Positions 1 to 12,150 of a stretch of 64,000 bases of DNA are shown in pieces; the stretch's first letter is position 1; each line of letters begins with the position of its first letter. The notes below the pieces were generated by a model. That model was not told the DNA's origin. It saw nothing but the letters and a program-made list of their open reading frames with translations, and did not search any database. Both the position numbers and the translations under genes were made by a program. Source of the stretch: Thunnus maccoyii (Eukaryota > Chordata > Actinopteri > Scombriformes > Scombridae); the NCBI RefSeq assembly GCF_910596095.1, contig NC_056551.1, positions 16,013,501 to 16,077,500 of the forward strand, read 5' to 3'.

Positions 1-1131
1 TTAGATCTTTCTTCCACAACAAACTGAATGCACAGGAAACCCTTGTTCACTTCATGATGTGAGCACCAGTATATCTTGTGTTTACCAGTTTCACCCATTA
101 CAAAACATCTTTTTATGTTGGTATAACAATGGCAGCCCTGTGCTGTTCTCATTTCAAAGTGAAATGAATGGAAACCCACCTGACGTTTGACCCAGAGGCC
201 ATGACTCTCTCCTGTCAATCACTCATATCCAGTTACCCACAGATGTGGAGCTGGGAGGAGTGGGAGGCTATTCCCTCCTACTGGTTTGAATTTCTTGAGA
301 TTCAATCTCCTTTCTCTCAAACATACCTGTAGCTTTAACAGACAGTCTTTGATCTCAGTTCAGTTGGAAAAGTGGATACAAAGAGGACTTTAAAGCCGTT
401 TAAAGCCTTTTTATTTTCCTTTGTTTTAACCTACTTCCCCCAATTATCCTCTTCAGAGTGCTTGACAGAAATAACAGGAAACTTTTAACACCAGTGAAAG
501 CTGAGTGCAAACAACATGTCACAAATCAGTTGGCTGAACTTTGTTCTTTTGTGTTTATAGCTCAGTCAGCAGAAATTTCACTTGAGGACGTTAAAAAAAA
601 AGTCATTTTTCATGTGCTTCCCATCCACGTGAAAACAGAAAATCTCTTCATGGCTTCTACGATCATCTAAAATAACATATTACACTGTGAACAGCCTAAT
701 AATTTAATATTATCAACATGTTATATAGGTTGTTAAGTATTTTAGGATTATACCTGGTGTAATTTTATAGAAATGAAAACACATTCTTGGGACAGCACCA
801 CACCTAATGAACTAGTGATGTTAACATGATCTGAGTAGACTCTTTAGCCCTCCAGCTTACAACTGACAAACATTTTCAATCAACGGGCCTGGCCATCTAT
901 AAGGTGAGGCATTTTTTTGTAACGCACACTTAATCTTTCCAGACAAATACTCTCTCTGGAATCAAGCTTTTCCAGACAGGGTGTTGCACACTATTGCTAA
1001 ACAGAGCTGTCATAGGTGTGGTTTTACCTCTGATCCTCTACTCACATGATGAAACAATGTTTCCATCCATCACACCTGCCCAACCTGGAAAATTTTATTA
1101 TGCCCCTTAACAGGTTTCCGTGAATTGTGTC
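1..1131. other. Intergenic, no gene recognised
   Basis: AT-rich sequence upstream of the first transposon and of bspry. I see no exon with conserved protein sequence, no long open frame and no recognisable RNA gene. The short open frame at 458-670 has no family signature. Confidence 0.5.
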
Positions 1132-1139
1132 TACAAACA

Positions 1140-1630
1140 CAGTGGTGGAAGAAGTACTGAGATCTTTTATTTAAGTAAAAGCAGCAATACCACAATGAGA
1201 AAATAGACCATTACAAGTGAAAGTCCTGCATTCAAAATCTTACATAAGTAAAAGTACAGAAGTACTAGCAGCAAAATGCGTTTAAAGTATCAAAAGTAAA
1301 AGTACAAAATGCAAAATGGCCCCGTTTAGTGTTATATTTGTCATATTTATATCATTGGAATTTTAATACTCATTCACTGACATGTAAGCATCATTTTAAT
1401 GTTGTCATGGAAACTCTAATGTTTACAACATATACTGCTGGGTATTCAAATGAATAGGAATGCAAATAAATGTAGGGGAGTATAAAGTATAATATTTCCC
1501 ACTGAAATGTGGTGGAGTAGAAGTGCAAAGTTGATAAAATGGAAATACTCAAGTAAAGTAAAAGTACCTCAAAGTTGTACTTAAGTACAGAATAGAATAA
1601 ATGTACTTTTTTTTTTACATTCCACCGCTG
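1140..1630. mobile_element. Non-autonomous hAT-type MITE, 491 bp
   Basis: The element begins CAGTGGTGGAA (1140-1150) and ends TTCCACCGCTG (1620-1630), which are inverted termini with one mismatch. It is flanked by a perfect 8-bp direct repeat, TACAAACA, at 1132-1139 and 1631-1638, the target-site duplication length expected of hAT transposons. The interior is AT-rich and non-coding, with the phrase 'aagtaaaagtac' repeated in both orientations. I recognise it as a very common teleost MITE family. The intact duplication suggests a fairly recent insertion. Confidence 0.9.
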
Positions 1631-1886
1631 TACAAACATAAGTATAACTCATAAAAAGCTGTATATGAACATAAAACTCCACTGATAGAAAAACCAAAAA
1701 TCTCGTTTTTAGTTTACTTGTAAAAAAAAAACAAAAAAAACAAGAATTTCAGATTCTTTGTTCATGAATCAAAAAACATGATGTGATATTAGTCAGAATG
1801 AAACTGATCAGTTTTTATCTGCAACACATAAAACTGATATTGAAACAACATCAATTCTTGCTGTGAAATAATCACTGAATAAGAAA

Positions 1887-1890
<4 letters not shown>

Positions 1891-1953
<63 letters not shown>
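1891..1953. repeat. (AC)n microsatellite
   Basis: About 31 uninterrupted AC dinucleotides. Likely polymorphic in length. Confidence 0.97.
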
Positions 1954-1956
<3 letters not shown>

Positions 1957-2329
1957 TGTATCGGCTAGCAATAAATAATATTTATGTACTCGTCATATGT
2001 TTACAATTTCCCAGTGGGATATACTGTTGTGTAGTACAATTACCTCAAAATACTTTGAGTACTACTTGAGGCTTGACTTTAGGACCCAGCTGGAAGTTTG
2101 ACCAGGTATTACGCGTCCAAAATCAGGTTTTTAAAAAAAAGCTAGTCATAATGAGAAAAGGTGAGGCAGGGGGAGAGAGACATTGTAAATATACAACTTG
2201 TCTCAGCATGTCATGTGTGTGATTGAATATACCTGTGTGTGGCTCATTAGTACAACATGATTAACGACTTATAATGTGGTTTTCACCTGACGCCCAAAAC
2301 AAACAACTCAATAAACCAGCAGGGCAGAA

Positions 2330-2461
2330 ACCTTTTTTTTCTCTCCCGGCTCTGACCTCTGATGGTCGTGTTACTTCCGTGTTCCGCTCACCTGTTACAC
2401 CTGTGTCACAGCGCTGTAACTGACTCCAGCTCTGCCGGTGCACCTGTTGCGTTATTGTGCC
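2330..2461 (+). promoter_or_regulatory. bspry: bspry promoter-proximal region and 5'UTR
   Basis: The sequence becomes CpG-richer than its surroundings from about 2340 and stays so through the first coding exon. There is an in-frame TAA at 2417-2419 upstream of the ATG at 2462, which fixes that ATG as the first usable methionine. No TATA box is evident. The transcription start is not determined. Confidence 0.4.
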
Positions 2462-5400
2462 ATGACCGAGGAGCTAAAAACATGCGAGTTAGTATGCTCA
2501 TCACCGGGTGACCCAAGGGAGACTTTACACACCGTGAGACCCAAAGACATGGATGGTGAGCAGCCTATTTTCTCCGTGTTGAGCGGCGGTGTGAGGCAGC
2601 AGCAGGCGGGGGACACAACTGCGGTGACGCGGTGCGGCGGTGGCGGCGGTGGCAACGGAACGACCTCACCGGCTGCGACCACTTCCGACAACGAGTCTGG
2701 CATCTTCTCCGGTGAATGTGAGCTCTGTGTGGAGCATGAGTCTGAGCTGGACTGGTACTGCGGCACCGAGCAGAAACTCATCTGCTCACACTGCGCCATC
2801 GTAGGGCCTTGCCACGGACACACCGTGACCCCTCTGGCTACCAGAGTTACCGCAGTCAGGGTGAGTGTGTGTGGAGCAGTTCACCTGATGTATATATTCA
2901 TCTATTTACTCTTTTTAAATGCATTACCAGAGCTGTGGCATAATATTTTCAACTTTTGGACGTATTTCCTATATAGCATGTGCCTTATGGATAAAGTTTT
3001 CTTTGCTGAAGTTACCTGCCGGGTTGAAAAAAAAAACATAGCTCAGGAAGGTTACTTTCACTTCTGTATGAATGGAGTTGCCTTCTAACTTCTTTATTTT
3101 TCTTATAATGTGCTATTAAGCAGGTTTAAACTCATGTTATCTGCTTTATAAGCTATTATTCTATATATTCTCTTCTTTTATGAGATATTTAGCATATTTA
3201 ACATGAGAAAATGTGGATTTTTCTACTTCAACCACTCTTCAATCACTCTATTAAATAAGGCAGCAGTTGGGAAGTGTGTGTTATTTGTGTTCTCATATTT
3301 GACAGAGTAATAAATAAGATGTGTATCTCATAAGTCGTTCTTGGGTGTGACACATTTGCAAGTTGTTTTTTCCTGCTGACTGCTCTGCATGGCATTTTGA
3401 GAAGACAGGATTTTCTTGTTGCGCTTCCAGCTGATGATGTTATGTGCTTATTCAAAAAGTGTGTGTGTGTTTTTCACTAGAATCGACTGGTGGATGTGTG
3501 TGAGAAAATGCAGCTGCAGGCACTGAGGATTGAAAGGTTTATCGAGCAGACGCTGACAGCCAAAGAGCAACAGCTTCAGGTGAGAGACGCTTCTGATCTC
3601 CTCCCACGCTCATTCACATACTAATGATTACAGACACAGTATCAAGCTCAACACCGGTACAACACTGTTTCACACAATGTGTTTTGACAGGTGAAGGCTT
3701 TGCAGAAAAGTAAAAAAAGAACATCATGTGTTTTGTGGACATATGTTGGCTTTGTGTATGTGGATACTGAACCCTATGGAATGTCTATAAAGCAGAAACC
3801 AACAAGTGATTGAAATTCCTGCTTGATGAATAACTTCATTAATTATGTCAGCACTACTTTGCATGTGAAACAGTTATTTTGATATCAACAAGGAGGGGAA
3901 ATAATGAGTAAAGTCATCCAAATAAGGTAAAAAAAAAAATCCATCTCATTCATTGGAGTACAGTTCTTTTCAGTATAAGGAGGTTTCTCAGCCATTGTAA
4001 TCTTTTTCTTCCACTCACTTGCTCTCTAATTTGATCTCTTTATTCTAAACCTTTATCATAATAAGGTCAATTGTAAATGTATGCATAAGAGGAAAAAAAT
4101 GAATTTCAGAAAGCTTCACTATGTTCAGTAACCAAATATACCTTGAAATGATATTGTTGTTCTCTTATTTATTTACGTCTCTGATCACACTGGGTGTCTA
4201 AATTGATCACAGGTCATGCATGCATAGTTTTCTAGGTAACAAGTCACCACAGAGCATATTAAACCTCAAGCAAACAGCAAAAGCAGGTGATACAAATACA
4301 TAGACACCTCATCTAAGCAAGAATCAAATCAACAAACCAACACATGTTTCTGCAACAACAGTCTGGTTGATGTGTTCGTTTATGGCCAGAAGTGTGAAAT
4401 GTGTCATTGCTGACCTCCCAAAGTGTTTGTTTGGCTGCTTATGAGCACCAGAAGCAAACAAAGTGACTCTGTTTGACCCATGTGTTCCCTAATGTTTGAT
4501 TGTGGGGAAGAGAAAATGCATCTACCCTCCCGACTAGAAACTCTCACTTAAAGAGCCATTGTGTTTTAGTGTGTATTTGTAGTGAAATGCACTGTAGGAG
4601 CTGATTGAGGTTTAAACTTGGTTGGTCCGGTACTGAAAACAGTATCAGAAATGCCTCTGATACTGCCTAAAATGCTGGATCGGGTATTAGCGAGTATATG
4701 AGTATATGCACTGATCCGATACCATGTAAATTATTAATAAACTTTAAAGTAGTTTCACACCAGTTCTTCTTCGCTGCACCAAAACAGCAGCCTACACAGC
4801 AAACTGCACTGTGTAGTCACTGGCAGCTACCGTTGTAGAGCAGCAAAGAATAATTGATTTCCAGTGAATTGTGTAATTTTAGCCATCGGCAAAATGTCAG
4901 CAATTTGGCAATATTTTACACTGGAAAGTCCCACCAGTAAAAAGGCAACGTGTACAATATGCAAGGCTTTAGTTTCGAGGGGCGGCACTAGTGTTGCCAG
5001 TTTCAACACCAGCAATCTTATAAAGCATTTCTGAGCATTTTTGCAAGATAGCAGTCATATCACATCCATACAGGGTTAGTGGTATACAGCTGTTGAATTT
5101 TTTTTGACGCAGTGGTATAGGATCAGTACTCAGTATTGGCCAGTACACAAGTTCAGGTATCAGAATCGGTACTGGGAAGGAAAAAATGGTATCAGAACAT
5201 CTCTAGATTAAACATACATGAGATGTAGTCAAAGGCCCTCCTGTGACATCACTACAGTCCATCACTCAGTTTTTTATTGTTTTTAATTAGTGTTAAAACA
5301 ACACATCTTTTCCCATAACACACTTTAACTGTTCACTGTAGGAAAACAAAGGTATTGCCAGTCATGCTAACAACGACTCTATTCTGTTCAGGTATCTGAA

Positions 5401-8400
5401 TAAGTCATGACAGTGACAGAAGCAGCCAAATGGAATTCAACCATCATTCATTTTATTATTTGCACCTGTGCTTTTCTTACTGAGCCTATTAGTCAATTAG
5501 TTCATTGTTTAAGTAATTTATAGAGCAAGAATGCCAAATATTCACCAGTTCAGGCTTCTTAATTATGATTTTCTGCTTATTTGTATTTTGTATCAATGTA
5601 AATTGAATATTTTTTGGTTTTGGATTGTTTGTTAGACAATTTTAAGATATCAGCGTGGGCTCTGGGAGCTTGTGAAGGGCATTCTTTACTGTTTTGTAGA
5701 TTAAACAATTAATCAATTGACTGAAAAAAACATTTATTTATCTCATTGCAGTGTTACATGAAAGCCATGTCTGAGAAAAGCGTAGTCTGTTTGATGAGAG
5801 TGTATTTTTATTTATTTATTTTTTTAAACATACCTGAGTAACGCCTTTGCCAGGCGTTAAAGCACATCATAATAATTTTAGCTTATTGAGGAATTACATC
5901 CACAATTAACCAACAAAAATACACACAGAACATGAACTGCAACATACAGAGTCTTGATCACAAACATTACAGTTAAAAACGTAAACTAAAAAAGAAGTTG
6001 CAACTATACTATAAATATAATTAGAGCTGAAATGATTAGTCAATTAATCTATCAATCAGGTTGACTGACAGACAATTGATATTTTTAAAAATGTATCAAT
6101 TGTTTAACTCTTTTTTTGTTGTTGCTTTTTGTTTTCAAAAATGCCCCAAAAATGTGAAATTTTGCTGGTTTTCTGAGCCTTTGAACATCGTGTGTTTTTA
6201 ACTTAATAACATTGTTTATTGATTATGCAATTGATTTTCCTCAACATCACAAATCCTCTAATATTTCCCCTTCTCTCCCGACTTTCCACGTAGGTATCGG
6301 CGAGCAGGGCGAGGGAGCAAGTGCTGGCTCAGGTCACCGCGGCACGTGAAGCCCTGGACGAGGAGGAGCAGCGTCTCCTGGAGGAGGTGCAGAGGGAGGA
6401 GGAGCGGGTGGAGCAGTGTCTCCTCACCCAGAAAGCCCACTGGAGCCAAGCCATGGCGAATCTGTCGCAAACACGCTCCCGCCTGGTGCACACCCTGACT
6501 CACACTCCAGACGCACAGTTGGCGGTGAGAGACTGGGAAAGTTTTTGCAGGAAGGGAGGAGGGGGGGGTTCAAGGACGACCAGGAGTCATTGTGGGAAGA
6601 TTTGTGGAGAACAGAGGAAGTTGTGCTCAAATAACATCTTTATAATGATCATAAATTACTTAACTACACTAATATCCAGGAGAATAATCACTTGCTTCCT
6701 GTCTCGTCTTTCAGATAAGTGCCCAGGAGATAGCTGAAAGGTAATCACGTGCTTGTATATATATATATATTTTTTTTTTTCCTCAGGACATTCCAGAGAG
6801 GTAATATCTCTTCTACTTTTTCTAAAAACGTGTGTTTGTGTATGCAGAGTGGAGGAGGCAGAGGGGGTCGGGGAGCCCTGTGATACAGTCCAGCTCAACA
6901 TGAACCCAGGCTGCGGTGACAGCAAGCTGCTGAGAGGGCTGTGGGCCACGGCAGTACTGCAGGGACCAAACGGTTAGAATGTTTCTATTCAGTTGTAAAC
7001 TATCCTGGAGCTTCATGTATACATGACAAGCATCTTTATGGTCGTTAACATACCTTAAAAATTATGAGAATCCAGCAATAGAGAGAGAAAAGTGCATTTT
7101 TCATTCTGATCACTTTTTGTGCATATTATTACAAAACCAAAGAAGATATTACATCAGTTGTTCCCCGACAGAAACAGCCAAAGAAAAACATTTCAATGAA
7201 GTGAAAGCCGTCTTTTCATGAAAATATCAATACTACAATCTAAAAATATAAAGTACTGAACACAAAACTGTTAATATAAAAATGTGCTCAAGTATAAAAA
7301 AGTCAAAGTAAGGACACTTGTAGTGTCACAATATTGTATATACACTATTATATTATTTGATCATTATTATTAAAGCATGTTGGAAGTATTTTAATGTTTT
7401 GCTGGTTAAGGAGGACCTATTTTAAATTACTGTATATACTGTTAGGGAGATTGATCAGTAACAATATATCATATTTTATAAGGTAATATACACTATATGC
7501 TATGCTAAGTATAAGCTGCTTTTATATATCTTAAAAGCAACAAGTCTGATTTTAATATCTTATAACACTGGCTCACAACTCATAAATTACTACTCAATAA
7601 AACTAAATTTCACATTACGATTTTCAGTACTCGCCAAAGCATTAAATCCAAATTTAAAGCTTATTCATGAGTTACTGCCTGTCTGGATGGTACACCACTG
7701 CAAAGAGTTGAACACAGCAAATAACTGGGGTTATGGCTCGACCCTGAAATTTCATTTAAATATCATATTAATCATATTGTGAAGAAAAGGAACTTCGGTA
7801 TTGGTGTTCTTTAGCGCTCTAGGAATTGTTTTTCTTTTACTGTCAGAAAGAAGCTTGTGTCACAACTCATTTTACCAATATGAGATGAGGCTGATGTTGT
7901 ATATCAGGCTGCATCCAAAACTAATCTTCTTCCTCTCAACATAGTTTATAATAGACTGTGCAGATTTGCTCTTGGTTGTCCTTGGTCATTGTACAATGTA
8001 TGAAACTCTTAATTGGCCCTTTCCCATGATAAGAAGGCATGGACATTGGCTGCAGTTTATTTTTAAACGTATACATTTCAATTACCCTCACTATTGAAAA
8101 CAGTTCATGCTACCTTTCTCCTCCAATCAGTTGAGACACTCTGTACAGCTCTTTTTCTGTACCTGTAGTCTCTAAGTCTATAGCTAAGAAAGCCTTTATG
8201 TTTCAAGCTCCCTCTGATTGGAATAATCTACCTGTAAACATTCGACCCATATCATCTTCCCACTCGTTCAAACATGCCCAGTTTCCTTATTATGGGATCA
8301 GTTGTACATGTCCTTAATAACACCTCTATAATTATGTTTTACAACTTTATTACTCAATGCTATCACTGACATTAATACTTTTTTGTGAATGAATGATCTG

Positions 8401-9642
8401 TTTACTCGGTTAAGAGTATGATCTCCTGATTTTGTGTGTCTTATTATTTTATTTGTGCTGTTTGTTTGTTTTTTCTGTCACATTTGGCATCGTTTAATTA
8501 TCTTGTAGTTATTTTTGTTTTCTGTGAAACGTTTTGTCTAATTGTGCTTAGATTGTATTGTTGATTAGGACCCCCTCGAAAATGAGATGGTACATCTCAA
8601 GGGGTTATTCCTAATAAAGAACCCTCCCCCCAAAAAACAAAAAAGGAACTATAGCTTTCAAATTAATGTAGTGCTCTGTAATTGTCTCAAAATTATATCA
8701 AAAATGAAAAAGTTGCTTGCCAAAAACTTTCTTGTTGACTAGCTGGTTTAAGCTGGTCCAGAGCTGAGTTTCTTTGCTGAGAGGGGATCCCCTTTTTCAT
8801 TTTTGATTCTACTCTATTGCCTTCACCAGTACCTGACTGCATTATAATCTACTGCTGTGCAGAAGATTTAGGATCTTGATTGCCCAACCTTGTACTCAAG
8901 TGTAGTTCTTGGGTTTGAGCACAGATGTTAAGGGTGGCAAGAAGTGATCAGTTCAGTGGGCGACCCTCATTTTTGGCATCCTAGAAAGTTGTGACATTAC
9001 AGTAGACAAAAGATTTAATCGCAGTAAAGAAAATTCTTCAAACCATGATGTCTGCTTACAGTATTACAGCAGTTTATGACATCCATCCTCTTTCTTTTTC
9101 CCACAGCTTACGGTTCATCTCATCTAAAGTTTGACGAGCGCACATTGAGCCCTCTCCTGTCCCTCTCTGATGACTTGTGCACTTTGACCTTCCTCCACAA
9201 AAAACCCCGCCAATCCCCGCCCTACGACCCTGCACGATTCGACTGTTGGCCCAATGTTCTGGGTTCGCTGTCTATGTCCTCCGGCACCCACAGCTGGGTG
9301 GTGGATGTAGGCCAGAGTGGTGCCTTTAAGGTCGGGGTCTGCTACGCCAGCCTGGAGCGCAAAGGCTCCGGGAACGAGTCCCGGCTGGGCTACAACAGTC
9401 AGTCCTGGGTGTTGTCTCACTATGACGGGGACTACTCCTTCTGCCACGCGGGGAAGAAGGAGCCCCTGCAGGTTATAAAGAGACCCCAGAGGATCGGCCT
9501 GCTGCTGGACTGGCCGAGTCAGACGCTGCTGTTTTATGAGCCGGACTCCAGTGCCGTGCTACACTCCATCACGCATCACTTCAGCGCCCCTCTGCTGCCA
9601 GCGTGTGCCGTGACTGACCGCAGTATCACCATACTGCACTAA
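2462..9642 (+). CDS. bspry: B-box and SPRY domain-containing protein (BSPRY), 6 coding exons, 471 aa
   Basis: Exons: 2462-2860, 3481-3579, 6294-6524, 6715-6740, 6848-6972, 9107-9642; all introns are GT/AG and the lengths sum to 1416 nt with a single terminal stop. The N-terminus (about residues 1-80) is divergent and has a run of six glycines. A single B-box follows (C89, H92, C100, C108, C111, H118, H120), with no RING before it, then a helical coiled coil (about 134-255, rich in E/Q/R) and a PRY/SPRY domain (about 294-471) encoded mainly by the last exon, with recognisable segments such as LGYNSQSW and LLFYEPDS. Order and length match vertebrate BSPRY, a 14-3-3-binding protein reported to modulate the epithelial calcium channel TRPV5 and known as an early-embryo/epithelial marker. 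The lack of a RING argues against an E3 ligase of the TRIM type. Function in this fish is inferred from the family. Confidence 0.93.
4625..5205 (+). mobile_element. Decayed hAT-like transposon with BED zinc-finger fossil
   Basis: Both ends are built from 'GTACTG'/'TATCAG'-type subrepeats in opposite orientation: the left end carries GGTACTGAAAACAGTATCAG and the right end carries CAGTATTGGCC and GGTATCAGAAC. Between them, on the + strand at about 4905-5030, one frame reads TCTICKALVSRGG followed by FNTSNLIKHF. This fits a BED zinc finger (C-x2-C ... N-L-x-x-H) as found at the N-terminus of ZBED/hAT transposases. The frame then hits a stop, and no catalytic domain remains. Boundaries are approximate because no clean target-site duplication was found. 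Confidence 0.7.
5485..5730. repeat. Diverged interspersed repeat of the 'AGCTGCAAC/GATTAATC' family
   Basis: Contains TTAGTCAATTAGTTCATTG at one end and ATTAAACAATTAATCAATTG at the other, with an interior line 'ttttggattgtttgttagac' shared with other copies in the window. Boundaries are approximate. Confidence 0.55.
6022..6240. repeat. Diverged interspersed repeat of the 'AGCTGCAAC/GATTAATC' family
   Basis: Begins TTAGAGCTGAAATGATTAGT and contains CAATTAATC; it ends just upstream of bspry exon 3 with a related GATTATGCAATTGATTTTCC. Ends are degenerate. Confidence 0.55.
6973..9106 (+). other. bspry: bspry intron 5
   Basis: A 2.1-kb intron. Apart from the LINE tail at about 7865-8635 I see no repeat boundary, exon or RNA gene in it. 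Confidence 0.6.
7865..8635 (+). mobile_element. 3' end of a non-LTR retrotransposon (LINE), decayed
   Basis: Lies in bspry intron 5, sense to the gene. Broken frames read YQAASKTNLLPLN and, after frame changes, TLAAVYF and a segment near 8210-8230 compatible with the 'APSDWNNLP' motif common at the C-terminus of fish LINE reverse transcriptases. It ends in a short hairpin (CCCC, GAGATG paired with CATCTC, GGGG, about 8572-8604) followed by CTAATAAAGA, a typical LINE 3' tail. Numerous stops and frameshifts show it is inactive. The clade is uncertain. Confidence 0.6.
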
Positions 9643-10328
9643 CAGACCACCAACGCTGCCAAAACTACAAATGACCTTAAACATGTGAAGAAATGCCAAT
9701 GTAAATATGATCAGCAGTTAAACATCCTCCATCTGTGCAATAATGAAACTCCAGCTTTGACATGGCATAAATTTTTATTTATTCTTACTGTGATTCTTTT
9801 TTTACTATTTTAAATGGCTATTTCTTTATCTATTGATCATATTCATACAGTAGTGCTATAACAACAACTATTGTGACTGACGATGATTGTTTTTTAATGA
9901 AGTTTTATTATTTGATCTGTGTTAGGAAGCTTCCTGAAGGCTCCATATAAAAAAATATGAATCATACTGATTGATCCAGGACTGTTTGAAATGTCACGTG
10001 GCAAAGAAACTCAATATGGAAACTCAACTGAGATCATTTTGTTTTTATGTCATGTGCTCAGTAAACGAATTATCACAATTTGACGATTTCATTTCCTGAC
10101 GCTGCAGTAGATATTTCAGTGAATACACAACGTTTTGTTTTGTAATTTCCTTTGCTATAACATTTTTCCAGAGATGAAGAGTTTTGAGTTTGTCCTTTTC
10201 TGACACAGCAAGGTTTTCTTTTGCGTGCATGTGTCAGCTGGGATACATCACATATCCAGTTTGCTGGTAGGGACTCAGCAGGAAGATAAGATATGTTAAC
10301 AGAGCGAGTGAAACTCGATCTTGTTTTG
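9643..10328 (+). other. bspry: bspry 3'UTR and downstream flank
   Basis: AT-rich sequence after the stop codon. No canonical AATAAA is obvious close to the stop. A variant TATAAA lies near 9948. The 3' end of the transcript cannot be fixed from sequence alone. Confidence 0.4.
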
Positions 10329-10332
10329 TTAA

Positions 10333-10923
10333 AGGGGACATATCACGCTTTTCATAATTTTCTATCATTTATATACTGTTATAATGTTAGATGTCAAACA
10401 AGTTCCAAAACTTGAGGTGAACATATGTAGAAATGCTTCATGAAAGTGAAAAACCCGGGCTTCAGGCTGCTCTGAATGCTCCATTTGCAATATTACTTGT
10501 ACTTCCCCATCGAACTGGTGTCCGATTGTTCACACGTACCCGTCTGTTCCATAGTCTTTGTTGCTTAGGTTGTTCCACGGGTTGTTCGCATTGTCCACTT
10601 GCATATTTCGGATCAAACATAGTATGGATGTATTTGAGAAGTTGACATTTTGAGTAAAGAACAAAAGAAAAGAGGTGAAATTCTGCTACTGTATGTCAAC
10701 GTATCCTCCAGAGCTGAAGCTGGCCAATCAGAACAGAGAGGGCTCATCAGGAGGGGGTCTTAAAGAGACAGGAGCTGAAACGGCCTGTTCCAGACAGAGG
10801 CTGAACTGAGGTGCTGCATAAAGAGCCATTATAAGATACATAAGGAGTTTTTTTGAACAGTAAATCATGCAAAGATATTCCAGTAGAGTCCCAGAATAAA
10901 AATATAGACCTTATATGTCACCT
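10333..10923. mobile_element. piggyBac-type MITE, about 591 bp
   Basis: Starts AGGGGACATAT and ends ATATGTCACCT, inverted termini matching at 10 of 11 positions, flanked on both sides by TTAA (10329-10332 and 10924-10927). TTAA duplication is the signature of piggyBac transposons. The interior is non-coding. I recognise the termini from abundant teleost MITEs. Confidence 0.8.
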
Positions 10924-10927
10924 TTAA

Positions 10928-12150
10928 AATCTGTAAAACACTTGCTGTTGAAAATTAACGTTTTTTTTTCTTTATTTACATTTGCAACGTTCTTAGGAAA
11001 GAGCATAAAGGTCAGTTTTAAACATTTGAATTTCACTAAGTAGCTCAGCTCTGTCATGTGAAGATCATAGTATCTTATCTCTTGTCTAAGTCCAAAACAA
11101 GTGCAATTGTCTCTCAGATGACTTGCAACACTGTTACCTACTACATTTTAATTGCTCCTTTTTATTTCATTAGGAGAAGGGACAGTGGCCTAAAGGTTGG
11201 AGAAATGGGTTTGTGACCAGCAGGATAAATGTGAAAGAAGCAGAAGTGAACACACCTCTCCTTCCTCTCAGATGTTTATGCATAAAAACCTGTAGAGGGC
11301 GGCAAAGTCAAATAAAGCCTCTGCAACCAATATCAGAGAAACAACAAAGTAATCTTGGTGATGCATATCAAATCAGAGTGTAAGTGTAAGTGAAAATGCC
11401 AGGACCAGGACCACGGACAGCTACAGGGATGGAAGCCACAATAAGACAAAAAACTCAGTCGACCCTAACACTCAGCACAGATAGGATGAATTTGTTGAAT
11501 TAATGTGAATTATAATATCTCCTTTGAGCCAAAGGGAATTTACATTTAGCTTTAAAATCAGTAAGAGGTGTGAACTGGATGCACTTATTTAATGTCAGAC
11601 ATGAGTTAGACAGGAAACTTCAAGTGAAAGCAACATACCAAGAACGAGACTAGATAAAAGTGTGAGAACTGGGAACTTGGCGGTGAGATAAAGCAGAGAA
11701 AAATGACAATTCAGATAAAAGACAATTCTTTATCAAAGGTTTTGTTTTGTACCGTCAATAAGGCCATTAACCGTAAGTGCTTTGATGAAATGCGACATTA
11801 TCAGGAGAGGTTTAATATGAATAGCTTCAGGATGACTGAATGTTTAAATTACAGTTAGAGGGTGTGTATAACAGGATGTAGCAATTACATGTCAGCACTA
11901 AGTAGTATAATGCTGTTACAGCCCATTTGTGTTGACACTGCTATTTCAACACTATCTATGGAGACATCTTTGTTGCAAAACCCATTCTGATTTTAATCCA
12001 GTGCATAAGGCTTGGTTGATGACTTACCAACAGCTCTATCATTAACTCTTCAGAGTCACAGTATATGTACAATTATAATCCTATGAAGTTATGGTATGCA
12101 GACATAAACAAATGTGATGGACACCGTTAAAATGCTGAGAGAAACAGATG
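10928..12150. other. Intergenic between bspry and coq4, nothing recognised
   Basis: AT-rich, no conserved coding segment, no repeat with clear ends. A CTCF-like 14-mer with one mismatch lies at about 11290-11303. Confidence 0.4.

Larger units (their letters stand above)
3580..6293 (+). other. bspry: bspry intron 2
   Basis: A 2.7-kb intron. It holds a decayed hAT-like element with a BED zinc-finger remnant (about 4625-5205) and two diverged copies of the 'AGCTGCAAC/GATTAATC' repeat (about 5485-5730 and 6022-6240). The remainder (3580-4600) shows nothing I can assign. Confidence 0.6.

Noticed and set aside
1789-1971. Open frame reading repeated Val-Cys
   Set aside because: Translation of the (AC)n microsatellite.
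2438-2461. Earlier in-frame start for bspry at 2438
   Set aside because: The codon is GTG; the first ATG is 2462 and an in-frame stop lies at 2417.
2452-2823. Open frame antisense to bspry exon 1
   Set aside because: Shadow of a GC-rich coding exon; proline run mirrors the glycine run; no family features.
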